A stretch of DNA of 64,000 bases, taken from the NCBI RefSeq assembly GCF_017591425.1, contig NW_024466512.1, forward strand, positions 16,309,001 to 16,373,000, written 5' to 3'. Every line of letters begins with the position of its first letter. The stretch's first letter is position 1. Of this stretch, positions 21,616 through 33,640 are shown in pieces. Below the pieces are notes generated by a model. That model was given only the letters and a program-made list of their open reading frames with translations. It was not told the origin of the DNA and made no database searches. The position numbers and the translations under genes were made by a program. This DNA comes from Ochotona curzoniae. Lineage: Eukaryota > Chordata > Mammalia > Lagomorpha > Ochotonidae.

Positions 21616-23640
21616 TGAAATGCAGGAAGCATTAAAATATAAAAGATCCGATAAACCAGCTTCTGACCCACTCTGAGGGCCATCCAGTCAGGAAATGAGA
21701 ACTAAGCAAGCTTATCCAAATCATGAAGCAATACTTAGATAAGAAAACCAGGAAGCAGTAACAAGTGCTTAAGGTACAGTTGGCACTCTGCGTCAAAGAC
21801 GTGAGGTTACTGCATGAGTTCTTGTTGCACAGGGTTCAGTGTCTGATCGTGAAAGGTTTGACCTGCTATTTCTGACCCTAGTCACAGGCAGTTGCCACTA
21901 AGATCTGCCAATTACCTTGGAGAATCCAGGAAAACCAGATCCTATTGGTATTGTTGCTCCTCCTCTCAGGTTTTATGAGCATTTGTCAACAAACAAATTC
22001 CATGTGAATACTCCAGAGGGCCTTCAATCATTTAAAGACTTTCTTGGCTAATTCTCATGATATTTGCCTTTTTTATACCAGAAAGGGAATAAACTATTTC
22101 TGTTATTCCAACAAATTAGCTGAGGATTGACCTCTGAGAAGTTTTGTGAGTGTGCATGGTAAAGACACATGCCTTCAAAGGGCAAGAGTTTTCAGGGTTT
22201 CAGCGGTTATTAAAAATGATGATTTTATTAGAGATAAAGTAACAATTATTTCAGAAATGGGATAGTTGGTAAAATAATAGATGCGGTGAAGTCAGGAGAT
22301 AAGTTCATGGTGAGTTCTCAATCATTTTCCCATTTTTTATAATATTAAATACTATGTAGGTTTTCAGAAGGTTCAAGCTGCTGCTTATCACTCCTTTACA
22401 ATAAATGGAATTTTCTGGGGTGAGTGACTGTAATTTTGTAAGAGATAAGTAAAGCACCACTCTTCTTTGTAAGGATGTAAAGGCAGAGATAAAAATCGGT
22501 CCTTGCTAATAACACTCTGGCTTGGATCCCAGTCAGAAGTAGTTAAATAGAGTGAATTTGAAACTATATCCTTAATCATGGAACTGATTACTTCAATCTT
22601 GATGTAACTTCAAGAATTTGGAAAAATATCTCTTTACATGTAAGAAATATTTTTTTCTAGGAAATAAACAAAGAACTGAAGAGTTAAGAATATTTCCCTG
22701 CAGAAGTAGAGTGAGCAAGCCATCCTTTATGTTTTCGGAGTGTTTGCAGGACTTTTCATTTATTCGCATCATTAGTATAAATAATTATTAAATATCACTC
22801 GATTTTTAAATCGTGAAAGACCATTTATTTTCATAAAATAAACTTTATCTACAGCTTAAATGTTTATTTTCATTGATAAATGTAAAGGCATTCATAAAGG
22901 GCCTTAAAATACTTATTAATGAAATACATCAAAAAAAGTGTATCTCAAATAGGTTAACTTTCTCCATAGCATTTTGCTTGTTTTATGGGCATAAGGAATA
23001 TTTGGAAATATATTGAAAAGAGCCTTTTTTAAAGTGTAGTTTAGTGACAGCTTTATCTTCATTATTTCTTATTTCATACAAGTTGTTTTGAAAAAGGTTT
23101 TACCTATCGAATAGCTGCTTGATGCCTTTCTGTTGCAGGAAAGAGGCTCCCCATGGCAGGTTCACTAAGAACACTCCTCCTGTGTCCTCCCTCTGTAGCT
23201 TCCTTGGGTTTGTTTAGGAGACTGAGAATCCCAGAGCACGCTCTACCCTTGCATTTCAAAACAGTTTTTTTTCTTTCTTTCGAGACCAGTCTTTGGATCC
23301 AGTGAGACAAGCATTGTTCACAAATGGCAATACAGGGAAACAATGACTCATGTTAAGTTAGCTTCTTAATATTAGATTTAATTAAATATAGCTATCGTTC
23401 TTTCTCGAGTAGATAATGTATTTTGATTATTCACAATTCAATGGGAATGAAATTGATAAAGAAGAAATTCTGCCTTTTGCTGCTTACAGTTATTGCTAGT
23501 GCTACAGCTTTGTTCCCTAGAGGAAACACGTGTTTGTTTGGTACTCTTCTGCAGATGTTATTTTTTTTATCATTTTTAGAAATGTGCATATTGACTGTAT
23601 TATTTTCATCTAATAACATCTTTAGAGATAACTAACAATA
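21616..23640. other. SINE-free single-copy-looking sequence
   Basis: About 2 kb without recognisable repeats. 22700-22960 is AT-rich, non-repetitive and dense in short homeobox-like and 'ataaat' strings. No coding or RNA signal. Confidence 0.45.
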
Positions 23641-23772
23641 CAAGGGGAACTTCAATAAAAGTTCATGGAAAGTAAATATTGTGGGAAAAAACTGCATGAA
23701 TTTAATATTTTTGGCATCAAAAGAAACTTATCTGTAAGTTACACGTTACATGAATTTTTTGAGCTTCTCTAG
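23641..23772. mobile_element. Candidate mariner-type MITE
   Basis: A roughly 132-bp segment whose ends form imperfect terminal inverted repeats: left 'ggaacttcaataaaagttca' and right 'gaattttttgagcttctct'. The core has 'gtgggaaaaaactgcatgaa' and 'ggcatcaaaagaaacttatc'. A TA dinucleotide abuts each end (23639-23640, 23773-23774), as expected for Tc1/mariner target duplication. It has no coding capacity. Confidence 0.6.
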
Positions 23773-23774
23773 TA

Positions 23775-25222
23775 CAGAAAAGTTCCCTGTTTAAGAAAAG
23801 CAAAGAAACCATCGCATGAGATTCCATTATTAAATAGATATGTCATCATTTATTATTGGCCTATTGATGATCAGTATGTGCAATTTCTGAAGGATATAAT
23901 AACTTGCCAATTCAACATAGCCCTTTATCAAAGCAATTTGGCTATGAGTTTTGGAGTTAATGGAGAAATTGAAACATTTTTTTGTGTAGTGAAATAACAC
24001 AATTAAAAATTTGTGTCATGAAAATCAATTCAGTGACAAATTGAAGGTACTGATAAGAAACCAAGAGACTGCACCGGATTGGTTCAGGAATCTGTTTATT
24101 CAAACTATAAGCAAAGTGGGATTTCTGCTTTGAAAAATAATTTTAGACTTTATATTGTGTGTGTGTGTGTGTGAGAGAGAGAGATGAAGGTAAAAGCAGA
24201 GAAAGTTTGCTGTTGGAGAAAGAGTTGCTGGTTAAGGTGAATCCATTTTTAGCATGGTATAGAAGTAAGATTCAGCTTTGCTTAAGTTTTTCAATATCCT
24301 GGCTAGTTATCTAGCGACTTAATTTTTCTATTTGATTTTGTGAATCATGTTGCTTGTAGACACCTTGCTAAAGACCATGATATGTGCTCCACATTGTTAG
24401 AGAATGTTGTGAAATACTTGTGATAACTACTACCATTAATATTAGCCCTGGAAACATTCTGTGCGTATTAATTAGAAACAGAAGTATACAAGAACTCTTT
24501 ATCTAAACTTTGTTTCTTAGAAACATCTAGTCGGCAGCACACTTAAAAGTATAACAAAAGTTAATAAATACCTGGATTTATTTCAAATCATTTTTTTTTC
24601 TTACCTAAAGTGGCATGGTAGCTATGAGGGAGTGTGAAGGGCTGTTTGGAAGGCTTTCCAAGCCCAGCACCTGTTCACTTTCATCCTTCATTCCCATGGA
24701 CTGAGAATCAAAGTTGTTCTTTCTTCCTTATGAGTTCTCAGGTGAATGTTGATCATAATTATCTTTGGAAATTTTGGCCTCGAAAGTCAAGTAGACATTT
24801 TAATTCAGCTTTAGTCTCATTTTTCTGAAAATGAAATATCTTTTATTTGAGAATGGTATATTCCATTATTTTTAGAGTTAAAGGTACAATGTGACTGCCA
24901 TTCCAAAAATTAATCTAGAATATGTGCCTTCACAATATCCAGTGAGAGAGGAACAATTTACATTTTGCCGAGTTGTCTGTAGCCTATCTTATTATAAAAT
25001 GTAAAAAAAAAAGCCTTAAAAAATGGAAGGCTTTTTTGACAATCCAAGTGGATAATCTCCTATCATATTTATCATTTTGAAGGTTGAAAACAAAAACTAT
25101 AATCTCTGTAGAAAAATGAAATGTAAACAAAAAAATAAATCCAATAAGGCAGGTTAATTGTTAGACAGCAGTTGAATGAAAGTGTTAACATGTGAATTTC
25201 CAAGAGAAGAAAACATACGTAT
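23775..25222. other. Single-copy-looking sequence with small (GT)n(GA)n
   Basis: A (GT)n(GA)n microsatellite lies at 24157-24184. Otherwise no repeat, RNA gene or coding domain is recognised. Confidence 0.45.
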
Positions 25223-25223
25223 G

Positions 25224-25663
25224 TGCTCAAGTGCACACACACACACACACACACACCTAGGGAGAGATACAGAAGAGAATGAAAAGCTGGGGCAAAGCCA
25301 AGCCAGAGCTCTGAGCCAAGGGACAAGTGCTCAGTCCAGCGGTTCAAGTTTCCTGTGTGAGTGGCAAGGACCTGATTAGTGCTTCCACAACTGCTGCATT
25401 AGCAGGGAAAGTCTGCATTGGCAAGTGGGGGTATCTGCATTGGCAAAGGGGGTCTGCATTGGCAAAGGGGGTTCTGCATTAGCAAAGGGGGGTCTGCATT
25501 GGCAAGGGGGGTCTGCATTGACAAGGGGGGTGTGCATCTGCAAGGGGGGGATCTGTACAACCTGATACTAAAAGAGGAGCCAGAACTCAGACCCAAGCAC
25601 TCTGATATGGAATTCAGACAACCCAAGCAGCATTATAGTTACTACGCCAAAGCCCACCTCTGA
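25224..25663 (-). mobile_element. Older CSINE, minus strand, containing a minisatellite
   Basis: A (CA)n at 25234-25256 marks the tail complement. 'agttctgagccaag'-type body, 'gttcaagtttcctgtgtgag', 'tggcaaggacctgattagtg' and 'ctgctgcattagcaggga' follow. The head side reads 'gagccagaactcagacccaa', 'gcactctgatatggaattca' and 'ctacgccaaagcccacctct'. These match the older SINE type, in which the middle contains 'tgcattagcagg'. That segment has expanded into about eight units (25394-25552). Confidence 0.8.
25394..25552. repeat. Minisatellite of about eight 19-22 bp units within a SINE
   Basis: Units start with 'ctgcatt' at 25394, 25413, 25435, 25454, 25474, 25494 and 25513, with a degenerate unit near 25533. 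The common unit is close to 'ctgcattggcaaggggggt', with a G-run of 4 to 7. The first unit retains the SINE form 'ctgcattagcaggg', so the array was born from SINE sequence. Open frames on both strands (25418-25663 plus, 25399-25626 minus) are consequences of the repeat. Confidence 0.95.
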
Positions 25664-26389
25664 GCACTTTATTGGAAGTTGTACAATATTAATTGTAAGA
25701 AATCTGTAAATAGTCAAAAATGCTTGCCATATGTCCTGGAAGTTATTCAAAATAATGGTGCAAATTGTACAAATAAAAAACATTAAATCAAATACAATTC
25801 TAATGCCTACTCAAATAATAAAAAGAAATAAGGAAAGACAGAGGAGAACAGAGGATATAAAAAAAATACAATACATTAATGCAACAGACATCCACTAAAT
25901 ATCAAAATGTAATATTAAATTTCTAAATTGCAGAGATTAACAGAAATATTAAAAACAGAAAAACAATTTTGTGTTGTGTATCACATATACTTTGAAACTT
26001 AAGACAAGATAAATGGATAAAAGTTGTATTATGCAAATGACAAGAAATTCATCTGAAACTTTTCATTATTAGCAAATAAAATGGACTTCAAAGTATGGCT
26101 CTGGGATAGATAAAATGAATGTTAAATAAATATAAAAAGGTGAATTCTACGTAAAAGACATTCATAAATGTTTATGTGCTAAACAGAAAAATTACATCAG
26201 GGAAAAACTAACAGATTGAAAATGAAAGTAAACATTTACTATTATATAGGAAAAAATTTAACCTCCCTCTCAGTTATTTGCAGAATAACTAGATCAAAAG
26301 GGAGCAAAAAGCAAAAAAAAAAAAAAATACGTAGCTGACACTTTTAATCATCAATATTTATAAACCAATATACCCAAGCACCAAAGTAG
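25664..26389. other. Very AT-rich sequence, no gene
   Basis: A poly-A run lies at 26313-26327. Nothing else recognised. Confidence 0.45.
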
Positions 26390-26990
26390 GTTGATTGTGT
26401 TAGATTCCATGATAGTTAGCTATTGGATTTACATGTTTTAATTTTTTCTATTTCTATGCTGAGTTTTATTCATTATCACAGGTAGTGAATCCAGTTCCTT
26501 CAGACCTTTGAACATACTAACGATACTTGACATTTATTACCTGTTCATTTCAATACCATCTTTGAATATATTTGTCATGATGTTTATCTTGGTTGTGTAT
26601 CACCTATTCATGTTTTCATGTTTCTAATACTCTTAAACTTGAGTTGAAAGTTCCAGATGTTGCTGCTAAGTGCTCTCTGTCTTTAATATGCTTGTTTTTT
26701 TTCCCCTGGTGTTGATTATTCGACAGATCAGTTTGATGCTGTGTAAGCACCATCTTAGGCTTGACTGTGTTAGACTAAGTAGTTCTCACTTGAAATGACA
26801 GTAGCACCCACTGCTAAGGTGTGGCTTTTGGGGATTCTTGCAGACTGGGATTTAAATGACCTTAATGTGCTCTGAATGCCAACATCTCACCAGCATGTTA
26901 CACTCCTCTGCTTCCTGTCTTCTCTGGCTTTATCCTCATATGGCACACAGAACAGGGTCTCTGTCTGTGTTACTCTAGCCACCAATTCAA
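26390..26990 (-). mobile_element. Old LINE-1 3'-region fragment, minus strand
   Basis: The plus strand resembles the antisense 3' region of ancient mammalian L1 (L1M type): 'tttctatttctatgctgagt', 'ccttcagacctttgaacata', 'gttccagatgttgctgc' and 'aaggtgtggcttttgggg' in consistent order. Heavily diverged. The right boundary is uncertain. Confidence 0.5.
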
Positions 26991-27090
26991 GCTCTCTCAA
27001 AAGCCCAACCACTGTTTCTGTTTCTTCTGCTCACTGAAACTAAAAGAAATGAATAGAATCTCTATGTGGGGGATGCACGTTCCTATGCTT

Positions 27091-27116
27091 ACCTAACCCT
27101 AACCCTATCCCTAGCC
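27091..27116. repeat. Short telomere-like string
   Basis: 'acctaaccctaaccctatcc' holds about three CCCTAA-type hexamers with a further degenerate one. It is too short to mark a chromosome end. Confidence 0.7.
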
Positions 27117-27356
27117 TTTAAGTCATGAAAGCATGAATCTCAGCTGTGCCTGTTTTGTTATTGAATCCATATCCTATGCTTTTGTTATTCAATATTAGAA
27201 AACACTTGTTTCATGTCTTACTTTGTGTTATGGTTATTTGACAAATGATGGTAGATCTGATATTTATGGTTCTGTTGTGGATGGAATTGCAAATTCAAAT
27301 GATCGATTTCAAAGGGAGTAAAAATGTTTTCAAAATCAAATCAGGGCCTGGCGCGG

Positions 27357-27367
27357 TGGCGCAGTGG
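27357..27367 (+). promoter_or_regulatory. RNA polymerase III A box of CSINE
   Basis: 'tggcgcagtgg' fits the tRNA-gene A-box pattern TRGYNNARNNG at the expected distance from the SINE 5' end. Whether this locus is transcribed cannot be seen. Confidence 0.8.
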
Positions 27368-27410
27368 TTAAGGTCCTCGCCTTGCACGCCCGGGATCCCA
27401 TATGGGCGCC

Positions 27411-27421
27411 AGTTCTAACCC
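27411..27421 (+). promoter_or_regulatory. RNA polymerase III B box of CSINE
   Basis: 'agttctaaccc' matches the B-box pattern GGTTCRANYCC except at the first base and the central purine, about 44 bases downstream of the A box, a tRNA-like spacing. Confidence 0.75.
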
Positions 27422-27678
27422 CGGCAGCCCCGCTTCCCTTCCAGCTCCCTGCCTGTGGCCCGGGAAAGCAGTCGAGGACGGCCCAGGGCTTTGGGACCCT
27501 GCACCCACGTGGGAGACCCGGAAGAGGCTCCTGGCTTCGGATCGGCATAGTATCGGCCGTTGCGGTCACTTGGGGAGTGAATCATCGGACGGAAGATCTT
27601 CCTCTCTGTCTCTCCTCTCTGTATATCCGCCTTTCCAATAAAAACATAATAAAAACAAATAAAAAAAAAATCAAATCA

Positions 27679-30454
27679 AAAGTTTATTAAAGTATCAATT
27701 TTCAATTGGTGAAGAGAAAGGAAATATGTATTGGAATAATGTATTACAATGAAACATATGTATCTCTTTTCTTATCCTTGTCATGCTTATGCCTGGAATC
27801 TTTTTATAGCTACTGCTCCACTAATGTGTGGTAACGGTCTTGAACTAACTATTCAGGGGTCAGAGAACATAGACCTGCTTATCTCAAGTAATGGATAAAT
27901 TAAAATGTTCATAATGTGGGGATATTTAATGTAGTTTTCTAGTATAAAATATCATTGAATATAACTGAACATTAGGTGCATTGTTTTATGGTTAAGGGCA
28001 AGGAAATGAATCAGTTCAGTCAAAACAATTCTGCATCAAAAAAAGACCTGAAGGAATGGAGGAGAGTGAAGAAAAGCCCTGTTTAAACTGACTGTGTTAT
28101 TGTAACTAACATTTTACTCTCTAAGGATTATGCTTGACTTAGCTTCCTGAAATGGACAAGCTACGTCAGCTTGTGTAATCTCAGGTTTCTTTTTTTTTAA
28201 GAACAAAAGGAGAGATCTTTTCCAGTGATGCTTTGGGTCACCTCCATGGTAGTATTTTGCATAAACACTGAGATTTCATCAGAAGACAGAAAATGTGGGA
28301 ACAGATGTGATTCCTACCCCAACTGAAGAAATGTAGAGTTCTGATTCATGTTTGACAGCTATTATAGTCTTCATAAAAAAATGAATGCTCATCATTAGAA
28401 TATCTAAAATACTAAGAAGAATAGGAAGAAGCAACAGAATTAAATGGGTATTGGACCGAAGACAGGGCTAATGTTCATGGTCTAGGACTCCAGGGCAAAC
28501 ATTTTTCGTTAAAACCAGAATTTTGGCACAAGAAATTGGTTTGATTTGGTGATCCAGTTTGGCCCACGGCTACAGTCTCCTCACCTATCGCACACCGATC
28601 ATACTGCTTCATTAGATCATAATATGAACAGCTCATTACCGTATGAAACCTCAGAAGACACGTAATAACTATGTTTTGTCGAGTCAGAATGAAGGTCAAA
28701 TGCATATCTGTTGTGCTGGTATGCAGGGATGACAACAACCCAGAAATAAGAACTGAGCATGAATTGTTTGGAGTTTTGACTTTGTAATCTTAGCAGATTG
28801 TTTTATGGCCCTGGGTCTTTGTAAAGTAGAGCCAGTAGCAAGTGTCCTCTGAGGTACTTGAATCATTTACACTCAGCTCCGTGAACACTGGGTACTCTGT
28901 AGATGTAGGTTGCTTTCTCTTCTTTGCAGAACAATTTTGAGTTATATCTTCTGCTCTTTTCATGTTTTCTGGCAGCACTGAAAATCATTTTGTTTGCTCA
29001 AAGATACTGATTATGTGAAAGTTGGTGGTGATTTGAAAAGCACTTGGAACACTCTTTTCTCTTGGTACCGAATGGAATGCTGCTTTCATAAGGTCTCTGA
29101 CATGTTTAAAACAATGGCCCACTGTCTGTGAATATAATTCCAAGTACCTTGAAGAGTTGAGACATTACACTCATCAGAAGTCAACTGATCGTCTCAAATC
29201 TGATGCCTTGGTGGCCCACACAGTGATTCTTTGTGATAAGAATCTGCAGAGAAATATGCTTAATCACTCTGTGAGGGAGCTTAATCCTCTGCCACGTCCG
29301 GTCTGAGCTGTTACAACTCATCCTCCGGAGAGGTCACCATGGCGCTCTGAAAATCACCTTAGTCCCTCAAAGTAGTGATTATGAGAAAAATGGCACAGCA
29401 CTGAGTAGCTCTCCAGACCCACTTCAATTGGTACCATTTGATAGGAAATTGGAGCAGTCTTTCTCCCAGCAATCAAAACAACTCCATACTTTCCTTTTCT
29501 TCTATTTCAAAGGTTTTTGTTCTATATGACACATGCTCATCCAATGAAAATGCAGTTATTGAAAACAGCAAATAATGTAACCCATCTCTTTTAAATCTCT
29601 GCAAATAAGTAATTTCTCTATATTTTCAATATCACCGTACATGTCAGTGATTGTCTATTTTGTACTTATTAGTTTCTTTGTTTGAATGATTGTCTATTTT
29701 GTACTTGTTAGTTTATTTGTCTGAGTGATCTATTAGTAAAGCATCATACTTCAGTGGCTTGCTTGTCATGTCTCAGACCTTAGGGCTGGAAGAAGCCATA
29801 ACATCATGTTAGCTCCTATGGAACTTAGAAGTATAGAAAGGTCAAAGAATTGAGAGGCTAGTGTGAGTTTCTGCTGCAGAAGAATGAAAGCAGGGACTGC
29901 CATCCTGTGCTCTCCAGCTCTGACTTCATTTCCTGTGTTGGACAATCAGTTCAAGGCAAAACGCACAGCCATAGACACGCACCACTGACACTACGCACAG
30001 GGCAGGGATCCAAGCCAGGGGCTCGTGCTGCTGCATATTTATGTATGCAAATCCGGCCCCACGGCTACCCTACTTAGCTCTGAGATTTCAAATCTGGGTA
30101 TTAACAAAGATTCCTGCAAGTTTCTATGAATATTAACTAGGAGGGGCATGTCAACCCAGAAGGACGTGTATGTAGAAACTTTTCTTCCAGTTAAGTTGAA
30201 AAATACATACTTCTGTTTAGAGGATTTGCCACCTTCCCACTTCACACCTCTGTGGTCTGAGACAGTGCAGGGTTTTCTCCGTGAAGAACTCCATGGAGCA
30301 CTTTAAGCCATGGCAGTGCATTTATCAGATATCCTCTGTAGTATCTTTATGTATTTTTTTGGAAATCTAATTCTATACTAAAACTTAAGATAGGTTATTA
30401 AAACTGGTTCTTAAAGAAAAACTAGGGAGACTGTAAAGCAATTTCAGGCTGATT
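27679..30454. other. Mostly single-copy-looking sequence, no SINE
   Basis: Nearly 2.8 kb without CSINE. A 39-bp tandem duplication lies at 29648-29725. Open frames are short and unassigned. No RNA gene. Confidence 0.5.
29648..29725. repeat. 39-bp tandem duplication
   Basis: Two units beginning 'tgattgtctattttgtactt' occupy 29648-29686 and 29687-29725, differing at a few positions. A partial third start ('gtgatct') follows. Confidence 0.9.
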
Positions 30455-30755
30455 CATTGATTTATATATTTGAAAGAGTGAAAGAAGGAGTGAGAAAGGA
30501 AGAAGACAGACAGCAGCATCTTCCATCCAGTAACTCATTCTCCAACTGCTACAACTTCCAAGGCTGGACCAAAGAGAGAGACCAGGAGTAGGACATTCTT
30601 CTTGGACTCCTGCATGGGTGGCATACACCCGTCTTTAGCTGCCATTGTAAGTGCATTGGCAGGAGGCTGGGCTGGAAACAGAAGTTAGGACTGGAGCCAG
30701 CACTCTAACCTGGGATCCCAGTGTGGCAAAAGTGATCGGACACACTGCAGTATGC
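30455..30755 (-). mobile_element. Older CSINE, minus strand
   Basis: 'gatttatatatttgaaagag', 'catcttccatccagtaactc', 'cttccaaggctggaccaaag' and 'gactcctgcatgggtggcat' are followed by 'ggaggctgggctggaaacag' and 'ctggagccagcactctaac'. This is the older SINE type with a GC-poorer body. The head is decayed. Confidence 0.8.
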
Positions 30756-33500
30756 ATTGATCTTACTGAATCTTCATGTAAAGCTTGATCGAAAAGTAAC
30801 TAGGAAAACCAAAAATCAATTAATAATATCCACAATCAAATTAAGTGATTGAGTAAACTGAAAATGCAGGCACAACTTATGAACTGTCTTTGGCTAAGGT
30901 TTACATGTGCATCATCCTGTTAAACTACTCATTTCAGTCCTGTGATGGTAACACTGTTATTTGTCACCATTAAGTAAAGGGAAAGCAGAGCTTAGACAAG
31001 CTAAAAGACTCTGATTCACAGTGCCGATCTGAGCACAATTTGACATAGAAGCTTGGGCACTGTGACCCAGCGCACCTGAGTGAAGCCACTATCTAATGTT
31101 TACATTTCCAAAGTCTCTTGAGTTTGATGCACTAGAGGAATGCATGAAAGTAGTTTAAAACAAAGAGTGTCCTTAGGCTGTTTATAGAGCACAGGACACA
31201 TGAATCACCCCAATGCTCAATTCTTTCTTTTCTTATTTTTTCCATGAGATATCACACCTAGATATTTGTACTTCTTTATCTCAGTTTCAAATTCTGAGTT
31301 ACCATGTTGTTCTAACACTATATTGTAATAGGATATCAGTGAACTCTTTAGTAATTTTGTTTCAGGATGTATATTGTGGAGAATAATGCACCACATGATG
31401 AGTTCTGTCTTCTCAGGGGATGCTATGCTTTTAGTTATTTGTGGATTTCTGTAACATTTAACAGCATTGATGGTTGGAAATCCTACCCCTTTTCAGTATA
31501 GTCAAACTGCTCCATCAAAGGTTGTCCTTGGTTCTCTAGAAACCTCCTGTCACATAGAAATAGTGACTTGTATACTAATGTACATGGAGATGTTACTAAG
31601 CTGTTGTTTTACCCACTTCATGCTAACTGTTGGGCACCACCATGTCATCATGACATCTTTTTGTGTTATGTTAATTAATCACTCACTCAGTCTTAAATAG
31701 CAGAAATTTGCCTACTATTTAAGGAAACTACGGTCAGAGAATGTCAGTGGCTTTTTGGTTCAAAACAAGTCCTGAGGTTCAAAAGCAGGTTTGTTCTATT
31801 CTAGAACTCCAAATCATCCCTATCTGTTGGAAGACATGTGGCTGTCATCCAGAGGTACCACACACTTTGCCTAAACCTCTGACTGCTCCTGAAAGTTATC
31901 TGAGATCTCCCTTCACCACTCCCCTATTTGAGTTGGGTGTTTCAAAGTATCAAATACTTACACAGGATAATGGTGATTTCCAAACATTTGCTGTTTTTGA
32001 GGGAACAAGGCCTTTACCCAGAGACCCAGAGAAATCAGTGGGAAGTCTCAGAAGGTGCCCTCCAAGAGGACCAAGATCTGGAGTTTGAAGAAGAAGGATG
32101 ATGTTGTCATAAAGTTAGTGAATTTACTAGATTTCTCCAGAGTTATCTCACAGGAATCTCATTCATATTTTCCTGATATTAGATGTTGGTTGTAAGAGTA
32201 GATGGGCAGAATAGATCGCTCTAACTCATGTTAGTGATATTTAAATATTCTTGGCTTTTTTATGACTGCCCTTGCTAGATCAAAGTTAGTATTCCTGAAC
32301 TGGATAACTTTAAACCATTTTAACACAGACTTGCTTCTGTCAAGACAGAAGACATAAATATTTCTTCTGATTTGTCCTTTGAATGACACTTTTAAACCAA
32401 TGTTCATTGTTACGTAAGGTGCCTTTTTGTCAGTCACTGTCCCCACTATTAAAGCTAAGGATCATGTTCCATATTTTCTTTTACTTCCGGCTCACCTGAG
32501 CTGTGTTCCGATGACTAAGCACCTGTCACACATACAAGAGTCTGAGTAGCTCAACCACTTTTAAATTTCAAAGGGAGTCAATGACTGCAAGCAATCCCAC
32601 CACTTTATTTCTGATTGGGTTTGTGTTGACTATAGCCAACTCTCTGGTCTCCATAAGGGTCTGTGTTACTTTTGGACCTGCTGCCAGTAAGGGTCTCATT
32701 TGCTCCCATATACAGCAGGGAGCAGGTTAAATCAGTTCCTCTGAGACAGCTTCAGAACCTATCATGTCCTCGGGAAAGATTATCTGAAGAGCCTTGGGAT
32801 TAACTGATTTTCTTGTCTTCAGAGGAAACAGATGAACATTTCAACAGAAGAACTTCAGCCAGTTATAACCCATAAATCTGCCAGTAAAATTTATCTTCTG
32901 TGTTCATAAAATTAGGCAAGCTTTTTTCTCTCCATTTAACGTCATTTTGAATTATGCACTCTACATTATACATAGATCCGTTATTTCCTGGCATGTGGCC
33001 TATCTTTTGGAAGAAGGGGATATATATTTTTTCTATGTCAACCTGCTTCTGATTTGTGCTTAGGGTGAATTTGCTCAGGCATCTGGTTAAAAAATTAATT
33101 TGGAATAGGTAAGCTCAAACCAGTTTTCATTATAACCAATGGGATGTAATTGGTTCTTCTGACAATTCGGTGAACTGCATTGATTTTCCTAACTAGCTGA
33201 AATGCTTTATGACCCTTTTTAAAATTGCATCCTGACTACTCTACCAGTTACATAAACTTCTCTAAGAGAAAATGTTAGTTCCAATTTCCTTAAATAAATT
33301 TTTATTGTGTTCCTGCTGCATGACACCCACAGAAACATGCCAGTGGATCCTGCTTGCTACATCCCTCCTAGTCAGGACCACCATACGGCGTTGTTGGATC
33401 CAGGAGGAAAGTGAAGGCAGAAATCTTGACAACTCTCCACTTGACAACATTAAGCAAGGACTGGGACTTCATTGTTCAAATTCCTGGCAACAACAGTATT
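30756..33500. other. Mostly single-copy-looking sequence
   Basis: Includes a MIR relic at 30900-31060. The 115-codon plus frame at 31741-32088 has no recognised domain. An alternative frame in the same place also looks open for about 40 codons, so it may be a relic but is not callable. Confidence 0.45.
30900..31060 (-). mobile_element. MIR relic, minus strand
   Basis: 'catcatcctgttaaactact' , 'gtcctgtgatggtaacactg', 'agtaaagggaaagcagagct' and 'gattcacagtgccgatctga' follow the antisense order of MIR. Confidence 0.55.
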
Positions 33501-33640
33501 AGAAACTATCTAGTCATGAAGATAGATAGTCTGTCCCAAATCTATGAATGTTGGATATTATTATCCCTATTCATAGGAAAAAAAAAAAAACTAATCAGGA
33601 GCCACATAAGTACAAAGGGGAATGTAGGGCTTAAAGGGTT
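33500..33640 (-). mobile_element. MIR relic, minus strand (weak)
   Basis: 'ttggatattattatccctat' followed by an A-rich segment and 'aggagccacataag' resembles the MIR core antisense, 'attattatccccattttaca'. Confidence 0.45.

Larger units (their letters stand above)
27344..27666 (+). mobile_element. CSINE, plus strand, freshest copy, with near-perfect target-site duplication
   Basis: This is a complete lagomorph tRNA-derived SINE: tRNA-like head with RNA polymerase III boxes, body 'ccagctccctgcctgtggcc' and 'gacggcccagggctttggga', and pyrimidine-rich tail ending in AATAAA-containing A-rich sequence. Flanks are the same 12-mer 'aaaatcaaatca' at 27332-27343 and 27667-27678. It retains CpG-rich segments ('ggcgcggtggcgcagtgg', 'cctcgccttgcacgcccggg') that decay in older copies, so it is young. 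It shares 'ggcatag-atcgg' and a 'aaaacataataaaaa' tail with 35577-35904 and 45355-45681. Unlike those, its tail lacks 'tcttt'. Transposition in trans by L1 enzymes is established for such SINEs. Confidence 0.96.

Noticed and set aside
25394..25552. Regularly spaced repeats resembling a CRISPR array
   Set aside because: Units are contiguous 19-22 bp tandem repeats with no unique spacers, in a mammalian SINE; it is a minisatellite.
27344..27430. tRNA-like head with A and B boxes as a tRNA gene
   Set aside because: It is the head of a SINE with a body, A-rich tail and target-site duplication, and it lacks a tRNA acceptor stem and 3' terminator at the right place.
31741..32088. 115-codon plus-strand open frame and an overlapping acidic frame
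   Set aside because: I considered a zinc-finger-associated domain relic but the key residues do not line up, and I cannot identify any family; it stays unassigned.
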